Origin: Sperchopsis tessellata
Taxonomy: Eukaryota > Arthropoda > Insecta > Coleoptera > Hydrophilidae
NCBI GenBank assembly: GCA_033557685.1
Contig: JAWQRN010000001.1
Span: 20,591 to 84,590 of the forward strand
Length of the DNA stretch: 64,000 nucleotides
Reading direction: 5' to 3'
Position 1 is the first letter of the stretch. Each line of letters starts with the position of its first letter. The notes beneath the pieces are model-generated. The model had not been told where the DNA came from. It did no database searches and worked only from the letters and a program-made list of their open reading frames with translations. The position numbers and the translations under genes were made by a program. Shown here piece by piece: positions 9,601 through 21,600 of this stretch.

Positions 9601-12600
9601 AAAGTCAATATACTGAACTTGAGCATTCACTTGGACTGTCCTGTTAATTGTTATACATTTAGAGGGGATATCTGGTACTTCTTCTAAAAATTTAAAAATA
9701 TATATGTAAATATGAAAAAGGAAAGTTATTTTTTAAATTAAACATGTTTCATTAAATAAAGAAAAGGTGCAACTCACCAACTACTTCTTCTTCCTTCTTA
9801 ATTAAAACGTTTTCTTTGTTATCCTCAGTCTCGGGTGCTGCTTCAGCTAATTTGTAATCCTCAGCCTTTATGATTTCTCCATAGTCGTCACATTTGATTT
9901 TATCTTCCTTAAAGGGAAACATGGGGTGTTGCTTTTTGGTCGCTTTGAAAAATCCAGAGGATATTTTCCCTTCTTGTTTAATCACAATGTCATGCCTTCC
10001 TTTTGATATGATACTCATTTCAATGTCGTCTTCTGAATCTGAATCGGCTTCTTCACTACAAGAAAGTTATTGAGAAAATTTAGTGGTCGCTAGTAATAAA
10101 TGCAATATCTTTTCTGTAGCTACCAATTTAAACTTAAATAAGTTTTAAATGTAAATAAATTTTTTTACCTTTTAAAGCCATAAGTATCAAATTTTTCACG
10201 CTCTCTCCGATATTCTTCTAGTTCTTCACCTTCTAATTTAACCCTCCTTTTAACTTCAAGATCTATAGCTCGATTTCCTCCATTATCAACTAAATCTCTT
10301 GCCAGTGTACCAGGTGAGGTTCTTGAAAACAAAATATTATTTAAAAATAAAAAAAATAAAAATAAAAAAAAAATTCAGATGACCAAAAGGAGTCATTTTA
10401 ATTTGTAGATTTTCCTTCCACTGATACACAAGAAAGGACCAAGGGGAGAATTTGTTGTGGTTGTAGCATACATGAAGCATATATAAAACATTTTCATTGC
10501 ATCCATCCATAAAAAATCTTCTGGAAATTATGGTTACAGTATCTTTCAATTTTGATAGTATGCAAGTTATCTTAGTTCATGGAGTTCACATTTCCCACCC
10601 CAAGAACATCTGATATCTCATAGGAAGAGCACATCCAGCTGCTATGAAGATGCAGTTTTCTAAAACAGCATCTTCATGTTGGATTATTAGGAAAACTTAC
10701 AGTAGTCTTATGGTTATTTAAATGACAGTGACAGTCTTTATTGTCCACAACTTAAGCATTTCCACAAGTTTTGATGAGTGCAGTTCTAAAAACACATCTT
10801 TGGGATGCTGTGATCAAGGTAACACCTTGCAGCTTCCTACTGTGGGTAAGGATATCAGTTTTAGTAGTTTCATATGGTACCTACCTTACCAGTTCATTCT
10901 GTACCAATCATTCAACTACGGGTCACCTGCATTACTTTTATAGACCTTTTAAAGATATATAGCTTAGAAATCCGTTCATTGCTAATACTGCCTTTCAATT
11001 TACTATTCTATGTTCTAACTCTCCTTCAGAATGATTATCTTAGTATAAAGTGTAAGTAAATTCTGAGATTTGCAAGGAAGGCTAGATGAGGACCAAATTA
11101 GGTTGTACAATCAAACAGGGATTCATAAAAGGCCTTAGCGGCCTAAATGTAACTGTGTACAACCAATGAATAATTTCTAGTTCCAAATCTCTTTTCACTT
11201 TTGTACAATATCGCTACTTGTCAATCTCTGCCCAGCTGCATATGAACAAATTTTTTTCAGACCTTTGTAGTACACTTGGAATTATATAAAATTACTCGTG
11301 AGGCACAAAAATTGTAAATAACTAAAAAAATGTTAACGCCCTACTTAGCTCAAAATCTCTGCTAAAACACTAGTCTTACTTAAAAACCTTCTCATCTGTT
11401 TCAATTTTGAAATTTACTTTGAATGATTTTTAGCTCTACACATAAAAAATTTATAATACATTGTGTGTATTATTTCTTGAAATTTGTATATTTAAATTTT
11501 TAGGAAAAGGTAGAAATTTTTTACTGCATTTTCTTACATTTAAAAATCCCTTTTATGGCTTTGTCCTTCTTTTCCATTTATGACAAGAACGTTACACCCC
11601 TCAGTGTAAACCATAAATTGGTTTATAATGTCGTATTCCATAATCCATATTCTAATGTATAAATGGTTATATACCAAGGAAAAATACAGGGGGGCAGCAA
11701 TACTTGGGCATCCTACAGGTAGGAAAAGGTAGTTTACAATTTATTATTAGGGGTGGTTCAGGTGGATTTGTTAATGTCCACAGTAATACTTGACGATACA
11801 TCAACAAATTCAACTGCCTACACACGAGCCTGCTTCAGAAGTAAGTAATTATGGAATTTAGAATTGAATAACAAATGCTCAAATGCTTACCTAGTTGTGA
11901 TAATAATACTGTTATTAGAGTTAGAACACCACTGCAAAAACAATTCTCTTGAGAAACCACTTTCCATGTCAGCAGAGCTGGCTAATACAACTTTAGGACT
12001 AGGCACTTTTGATAACTCTTGTAAACTGTGACACAACTGAAGATGCTTAAATTGAAATGGGTTATTCCTGGCTCCTTCAAAGCTCTTCATAAGTTTGTCA
12101 CTCATCCATTCAATCTGCGACTTTGCAAATTCAACAACATTATAACTGACATTGTTCAACAGTGCCAGAGAGTATGCAAGCAAACCAGATTCCTTATTTC
12201 TCCACAGCTGGTCCAGCATATGAGCTAACTCCAAAACTCTGCCTGCAGTATCAACAGCAATAAGAACATTCCCATAGTTTCTTAGTGTTTGCAAAATATT
12301 TGCTAAAAAAGATTTTATTTATTGTCACATTTAATCAATAATTTGCTTTACGTCCATAACTTTTATTAACATCTAATTATTTTTTCTCAAATTTTGAGAG
12401 AGGATAATGTGAAAAACAAATTTACTTCTTTACTGGCAATTTATGATGCTAGACTTCTGTTTATAGAAAATTTAAAACATATTTCATTGAAAATAGGAAA
12501 ATTATCTACCTGTCTATGATAGAAATAATTGACAAGCGAGTGCATTTAATGTCAAATAGTGGAAGGTCTTTCTAAGGTTCAAGCAAATTTGAATCCAATT

Positions 12601-15600
12601 TGCCTATTAATTTTCATTCTATGAAGTTTAAAGTAGAAAATGAGTGTAATAAAATTATAGCATTGAAGTGTGATAAAATTTCTTACGAAAGAAGGCAATA
12701 ACCTGAATGATATTAACTATCGGATATCTGCAATTTACGAAAATGATGCCCTTTCATAATATGTAGTCAAATTTTAATCTAAACAGTTTCGCTAAGGAAG
12801 GGATTCCAACGAAGATATTGAAGAGCTGCACAAGCAACAAATCCGGAGATTTGCATAAAAGTGGAGACCATGGTTCTTAAGGACCGGCATCTGAAAGTCT
12901 CCACCATTGGTATAGCATTGAGAATATCTGACTACAGTGTTATAAATATATTGAACATCTCCTGAACAGAAACTGCGATGGCGCCAAATCTCTCAACATC
13001 AATTAGACATTCTAGAGACTGACCCCAACTTAGCTTGCAACTGGATATGAAACATAGGTACAACATTGGGACTCCGAGACAAAATAAGAGTGCATCTAAT
13101 GGGTACATGAAGGTACTCCACCGCCAAAGAAAGCTCGAGCCTTGCCTTCAGTAGGAAAACTCATGGCAAAAATTTTTTGGGACATCGAAGGCATTCTTTT
13201 AATTGATTACATGCCAAAAGGCACTACCATTAGTGTGAAGATCTACGGTAATACTCCTAAGAGATAACGTAAAGCCATAGACGAGAAACGTTCCAATTTA
13301 TCTCGATCGAATGTGCTTTTCATCCACAACAATGCGATGGTGCATAATGATGTCCAAGTTCAACTTCTATGAGTTTGACCATCTACCATATAGCCTATTG
13401 GCCTATTATATGTTGTGAAAATTAAAAAAATATCTAAGAGGAGAGCGTTTTAAAATGGATGAATACTTGAAACAGACTATTGAACAATATTTTAACACCC
13501 AAGAGAAGAAATTTTTTTTAGTGGAATGTTGATGTAGATTATATTGAAAATAATAATGTTCAAAAAACCATATGTCTTCCTTCTGGGTTAGGTAGATAAT
13601 TTTCCTATTATTTGAAGTTTAATTTGTCGGTTCTTAGCATTAGAATTGCTTTGAAATATTTCATTATTCACTTTTGAACCATTAAATCAAAACAACTAAA
13701 AAAGAAAACCTAGGAACAATGGACATATTTTGGAAAAAGTTAAATCTTTCTATAAATATCGACATTTTGAAGAGTAATGAATAAATGTTAATAAATAAAA
13801 TTGATTGGAAAGATGTTACAAAAGCAGTTCTTTATATGAAACAAAATTATCAAGTAAACATATTGTCAACTATTTAATTAAAAAATATCTTAGAAATATA
13901 TGCTTGTTAATGTGAAATTACTAAATGCAGCTGCAAAGTAGATATCAAGATAGAGTTATGAAATATTGTCAGTAATATTGCGTTGGCCAAAAAATAAATG
14001 TTATTTTTTATGTAAATGAAAGGAGAATTTTTCTTGGAAAACAATAACTTTGTAATATATTGTCCATTTTGTTCGATTGCCTTTTGCCATTTTTGAGGCA
14101 ACTTCACGATTCCACGCCCAAAAAAGTTCGTATTTTTTTCAGCAAAAAAAGTTCCAGGAACGATTGGATATCCTCGTCAGCAGTGAAGAATTTCGCATTC
14201 AAAGAGTTTTGCAAAGAACGAAACAAATAGTAGTTTGATGGTGCTAGGTCTGGCGAATATGGTGAATGTGCTAACTCATCCTATCCAACCAGCAACAATT
14301 TCTGGCGAGTGACCAAATATGTATGTGGTCTTTCATTATCATGGTTTGATCAGGTTCATAACACTTAATCCATAAACTTTTTCGTTCAACTTTGTTGTAG
14401 ACAATCCATCATTTTCTTCATGTTTCAAAAGAGAATTGCAGATGTCAATACACTTAGTAAGATAAATTTCTTTGAGCTTTTTTCTTGAGGAAAGAAATAT
14501 CTAGCTTACTAACGTATTCAACTTGTTTCAAATGGTTTCCAATATCCGATTTTGATATGTTAAGATTCTCAGAAATCCCTCGTGTCGTTAAACACCCATT
14601 AGTCTCGATCAACGCCTTTATTTTGTCATCATCAACTTTGATTGACCTTCCTGACATTCAAAAAACAAACCAATTCTGATACTGCCATTTTTTTAAGGCA
14701 TCTTTACCATACACATCACAAAAGTTTTTATGTGCAAGCACAGCGTTTTTTCCTGTTCAGATGTAATACTGCAAAATATGACGAAAATGTTCCTTTTGAC
14801 TTTCAATTTTGAAATCGACGGCAAAAAAACAATTGTTAAAGAAATCGTGCTTTCTTTTTTAAAACAAACTTGAACAGCTAGCTGTCAAATTACATAATGA
14901 ATTTGCAGAATAAAGTTAGTTGTATTTCAAGACATATATGTCCATCTATAAAAATATGCAATTACTTGTTGTCCAACCCAATAATAATAGCAGCAGTCAG
15001 CATAAATGTAAACTATATTTGTGAAGAGTTTTTAGATATATCTAATAAAAATATATATTAAAACATTATTAAAAAGGAAATTTGCTGTCTTGTGAATATT
15101 CATCACTAAATAAAAAGCAGGATGTCCTTCCACAAAATTTTTTATTATCTATTTAGTGACCGGTTTCGACCATTCAGGTCATAATCAAGCTAAAAACATA
15201 TATTACATTATAACAGAAATCAAATAAATTAAATAAAACAAATACCTGAACGTGCGTTCTGGGCAATGCTAACACAGCACTACAAAGTAAGCTAATGTGG
15301 AAGGACAACATCCTGCTTTTTATTTAATATAATATATATAAAACTTTAGCACCAAAAATAATAAATTTGCATGTACTTTTCTTGGTTTTTAGAAATCTGG
15401 TCACATTAGTCTTTAGAACATAAAGCTTGCATGAACTGATAAATATTTACGTTATTTGTAAATGAACAAATTAAACCTAATAATAACTTAAAATAAATAT
15501 AACAATGAAGAAATTAGAAATTGTAGGCCGATACTTGAGAACGGATTGTTATCTGTGAATAAATATATATAAGACATACTCATGAGTTTTTCATCCCTTG

Positions 15601-18600
15601 CACGTCTCCTTGCTTGCTGGTACATAGCATTAAATGAATCTGTAATAAGTAGTGATGGTCTTTGAAGCTTCTCCAATTCACACCCATTTAAATGTCGTTC
15701 TTTTTTGTGGTTGAAATCATTTGCATAAATTATGTCTTCTTCTCCAACTTTCATTATTTTCCAGATTGTGCCACCTATCATATGACCAGCAGGTAAAGGT
15801 GTAACCATTATACCATAGCCTTTACCTAAAAATTAAAAAAATAAAATAAAACTGATAACTACACCTCCTTGCAAATTCATTTTGGATGTTGTAGCCTTCA
15901 CACAAGCTCACATAGCTTGAAAATGATATAGTTGTGGAACATATCGTTTATTTTCACACTGAGAATGATCCACAAAATAAATTTTATATTTTATTACGTA
16001 CAGTTGATTTTGGAATATAGGAAATTCCCATGTAACCTAAATTCCCTAATCATTTTATAGCAAAAGGTAAATATATAATTTGTTGAGAATTTAAAACTAT
16101 ATCCTGTTTCGAGAAATATTAGAAAAACTACGAAAATTATAAAATTTTCTGATTACCTTGACTTATTTCGCAACTTAAAAGCAATTGTTGTTAGTTGACA
16201 AATTCAACGCATGTACCTTCTTTTTAATACTAAACTAAGTGTCAAAAAGTTTATATACCTTAAACAATAAAGAAAATTTATTGATATTTTAAACAGTAAA
16301 TAACTTATTAAATAGATAGTTAAGGTAACATGGGTATTAATACAAAACTTTAATAGCTAGAGCAACAGTCTAATGATTAATGAGATGTTCAAATAATCCT
16401 CCCACCTACGCCAATCACACAGTTCAGGTCTTACATTTGCCAATATGTATATTGATACAACTTATCATTTTTCAACTATCGAGATGGTTACACAATTTAT
16501 GTTTTAAGCAATTCCAGGGAAAAAATGAATTCCTAAGTCTGGTGAACGAGCTGTCCACTGAATTGTTCCTTCTCTGCCTATCCAGTGACCTGCAAAAGCA
16601 AAATCCATAAAGTCGTGTACTATTATGCCATTGGGCGCATGGATTTCGTCATATTATTCCCAAGAGCACGCCTAACATTATCTTGTAGCAGCTGAGGTTC
16701 CCACATTCACAGATTGACGGTACTGACTTCGATTTTTGTTTGTTAAATGAAGGTTTTGTGTACGCAAATATCTAAAATTTTGACCATTTACCATGAGTGG
16801 AAAACAGAATATTAGGTAAAAAATCTCTCCAATGATTGGCCATTTCTCAAATCATTTCACAAACTGTCATATGTGGAAATTTATCATCATCAAATATTTC
16901 CTGCCGTTTGAAACTTTAAGATTGTTTATTTAACGTCGGCCTATTTCTGCTGCTATGGCCAATCACCGAAGTCAGGGATTAGGCTCCTTTACCTGAGAAT
17001 TTTGCCGTATCCTTTGTTCCAACTGGAATTGGGTTCTTTTACATGCACGTGGTTATCATTTTATTTACAATATACGGGACTTTTCCCTAATCACAAAAAG
17101 CCGACCGCCTCTGGAACTCGAACCCGAACCTGAGACCCCATGCTTAGTAGCCTAGTACTTAGCCGCTGAGCTACGAGACGGCTAAAACTTTAAGATTGAA
17201 ATGGCGAAATTTGCTTTTTTAAAATTTTATGGACAGTGAGAAATTTCTAATCTATTGATAAATTGCCTCAAGCTAAAATTTTTATTTTCTATAACCTGCA
17301 TTATCACATTTAAATCATTTCGATTTTCTGTTTCCAGTATTACTTTCGGCTAATTTTGACAGCAACCTTTTTAATGCAAGATACCGAATAGTTGGTTACT
17401 ATGCTGAATTATTAATAATTTGTAAATGTCACTATTTATGTCACGCATAATCACTTTAGCAAAAAATAAGAAAAATCTATTCAGTAATATGAAATATGTA
17501 CATAATAAGATTAAACAGAATGCAGATAATACAAAACAATATTAGCAATACGAAAATTTATCATGTAAAATCCGGGTGCATACTTTGAGGGACGACGAAG
17601 AAAACAAGACAATAAAATTTGTAAATGAGTACAGCCATTTCTACAGCTACTAAAGTGAAGGCAAGAGATGATTTAAACATTCATTATAAAAGATAAATCT
17701 GTATCAATACAAGGTAATTTATTTTTACTAGGTGTTTCACAATGACTTTCTGTGTTTTATTTTGAACTGTTTTAACTTTAAGCTTGAGTTAATTATTTTA
17801 TTGATATGGGAGCTGCACCGTCAACACTGACATCAGTGCCTCTACGTTGAGGAAATCTCAATTGCAGCACATTGAATATTATCAAGAAGTAGGCTTTAAT
17901 GACCAAAGGGTTTAAATGTCAAGTGTGTGGTTCTAATATGAAGTTGACTCTTAAGCCACAAATGGGTAAAGCTGGGAATGCAAGCCTTCGGACAAGAACG
18001 CAATCCTCCACATATCAAAGAAATCTCTCCGTAATGGTACTTGGTTCAGTAATTCTAATCTTACCATATGGGAGATGTTTATAGTAATGTATATGTGGGT
18101 GAGAAAATCTTTGCAGAAGAACATTATGCGCAAGGTAAGAATTTTGAGAAGCCTAATAGTTCACTGGTGCAAATACTGTCGAGGGGTTTGCTAAAAAATA
18201 ATGACCAATCATCGGTGGTGTTGGCCACAGAATGTGTCAATTTATAGTGGGTGTTTGGAGATATATGCCATGAAAACAAGAGTGTTTTCTACACTCTGTC
18301 AAGGATAGAACTTCCAACACTATGCTGAAATTGATAGAGGGTAATATTTAGCTAGGAATTACAGTCTATTCTGATTGTTGAAAAGCTTGTAGCCAAGTGC
18401 AGACAATGGGGTTCCAGCATCTCACTGTGAACCACAGTCTCACATTTAAGAACCCGACTACAGGATGTCACATGAATAGCATCAAGGGTATATGTGAGTT
18501 AGAGAAAAAACCTTCTCTTCTCATGGTATGAATGATGCCCTATTCATATCTTTTCTTCGGACCTACAAAAATAGGAGGATGCGCAAGCTGGATAACCAGC

Positions 18601-21600
18601 CAGATCCGTATCTTGACTTTTTCGAGAATGTTGCTAGGGTTTCAAAGGTAAGATAAATTCTGGAGATTCTGCTTTTGAAAGTTATTAACAATTTCCGACC
18701 TTGAAATCCATTAAGCTCACGTAAGAGTATTTATTTTTCATTATTGTATCCTTATTGAAATTACAATCCTAATTATATATTTCACAGCCAGTACAGAATT
18801 AACTGAGTTAGGACAAATCATGTTGAGAGATATATTTTTCAATGTTGTATCGAAAAAATCTTTCAAAACTATTAATATTATCTAGTTATTAGAACATGGG
18901 GACTAATTTTTGTGAAATTTGTTAGATTACCTAATTAAAAAATATACTACATCTAAAAAGTCACGTTGGTGCATCATTTAGATCACATTCGAATTTATAT
19001 ATTTGCGTTCTCTAATTTTATTAGCAATTTGTGTGGTGATAATTTGTGGTTTTTGCCAACCTGAAAAGGTAACTTTTTGATTATATTAATCTGCAACAGT
19101 AGTAAAAAATCTTCTTTGGTTCTTTCTTATGTTGTTTACTTTTAAAATGATGGAATTTTGTATATCTTGACGTTTAGCATTTTTTTAGTTTTTTTCACTT
19201 TATCACAGTTGTGCAGACTTACCATTTAAAAACTTTTCTTTAAGAATAAGTATTACTTTATTTGTATTTGTGTGTGAACAGTGGAGCAGTAGTCACATTA
19301 ACTGTTGTTATCTAAGGTGAGTAAGATGAGAACTGCAATAAATGAATGGAATCATGTACACGAAATGCTTTCTTGTCAAGAAGTCTAGTATTGGACGCAA
19401 GTTTTTCATAGAATACTTAGTCATGAATTTTTTTTTCATTAGTGGTCTTACACTTCGTGGTAGATTTTTCAAAAAATGGCAACTACCTTGGATTAATTGG
19501 GCTACTGAGTCACTGTAACACATTCCTTGTGGAACACATACCTCTTACCTATTTGTGAAAAGCTAATTGAGCTCATGGGTCAAAAGGCAATGTCTGTCAT
19601 TGTCCGTGAAATCAAAACAAAAAAGAATGTAATGCATGTGGACCAGCTTACATAGATTACCCGCTGTGTTCAAGAATCTGGCTCTTTTAAGCAATTTATA
19701 GTCTTTACCAATTAAATTATTAAATATAATACCAATGTTTACACACACTGGGTGAGAATTTATTTTTTTGGAAGAAAATGGTATTGCCATTAAATGCTTT
19801 CAATACGAGTGGAACGTACAATGGCGTCCAGGCTAATCTTCGCGAGAAGTGCAGTGTTGCATATTATGTACATTCAAAGCACGCAACAATCTCTCAATCT
19901 GCTTAGGAAAAGTACAGCAGGATGCTGTCCAACTTTTGTTGGCTTTTTTGATCTTCTACAGAGCCTTTATTCCTGGCTTTCTGTGTCTACCCACTGTCAG
20001 CATGTACATCGAAAACAACTATTTGGATTATCTCTTAATATGGCTTTGTTGGACCCAAGATGATAAGCTTGATATGATGCTGTAAGGGCTGTAAATAAGG
20101 CATATAAAGAGAATATATCAACATTGGACGAGTTGACAGCTGAAGAAAATCAGCCACATACAGCAGAGTTGAGGCAGAAAGATTTCTGAAGATATTTAAA
20201 AAATTGGAAACCGTCATCTTACTGGAAACATAAATTTCGAACAAAATTCCCAGAGAAAAATTGTTGTATATCTTGTAACCACTGACAATATATATTCAGT
20301 TCTTGGTACACTGACTGATCTCAGCAGATGATTTGAGGATTCAAATTACTTCTGTTTCTAGAACCTTCAAAAATGTCGGTGAACAACAACAGGAAGAAAC
20401 ACAAAGTTCCTCAAAAAATATGAATACTGAATTTGAAATGCTGTTACTTTTTGAACCAATTTTAGTATGTAGAAAGTTTTCTGAATGTTCTCTCCATGAT
20501 GACGCCCAATTGCAGTGGAGAAATTTCGTTTTCTTTTATGAGCTTCGAAAATGAAATTGTAAACTCATTATGGAATTGTCCATTGTAATCTAAGTAGTAT
20601 CTGACGGATGGCACATTGAAATAAATGTATATGCAAATTATAAATAATAATCATTAAGAAAATAGCTTAAATTCACGTGTGTACACATTTTTTATACTCT
20701 TCTTTTCGGATATTGAGTAGACCATGAAATTAAATTTTTTTTTGAAATTGAAGTTTTGTAAAATGGCATAAATTTTGAGTTTCATTTATATAGCAATTTA
20801 AATGTTTTAAGTCTATATACCATCAAACTATATTTGGTTTACTATATTAGCGTAAAATTATGTATATATGCACAGAGCATGATGATTTCTTTCTATTAAA
20901 CACAGAAGCACAGTCCGCCATAAAAGTTTTAGTCAGGGGCCCCATGTAAGCTTGATCCGCCAGCGTTGTACAGAATTCACACAAATGAAATGCAAGAATC
21001 AATGAGAAATACGGGGTTAGGTTCCCAGATCTATTTCATACTTCTACTCAAGTTTTACTACAAGTTCTAATATTTATATCATTTACATGAAGGAAAATAA
21101 ATTAAAATAATAAAAACACACCAAAAAGGCATTGAATTTCCAGAATCTGTATTTTTTAATAATATTGATGCAAAATTTCAAAAACACATGTTGAATATAC
21201 ATTTCTATAGACCTATACTTTCAGTGAGTTTACTATGAAAAATCGTTGCATAAAAAATCAAAGCAGTGGTGTGAATGGTAAGTTACAAAATAAATATATG
21301 TACGTTAGTACATATATAAACAACCGTCAGCTAGTTATTTTCATTCCGTGAAAATATTGGATTGCAACTATTATTTTATTTTTAAACACATTTTATATTT
21401 AAAATCTGCAAAACATTGTAACAGGCAAACTAATTATGTGTGAGTTTGATGCATACAAAAAATATAATTTTGTAAAAATTATTTGTTGTATGCCTACTGT
21501 TAATAATTAATGCTCTGAAGATCAGCACTGTCGTAAATATGAGTTTGTACGAGGGCATATTTTTATGTAATCTAGCTACTAATTAAAAAAAGAGTGAGAA

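Noticed and set aside
12028..12228. Plus-strand open frame across CPSF2 exon 4
   Set aside because: It is the antisense shadow of a strongly conserved coding exon.
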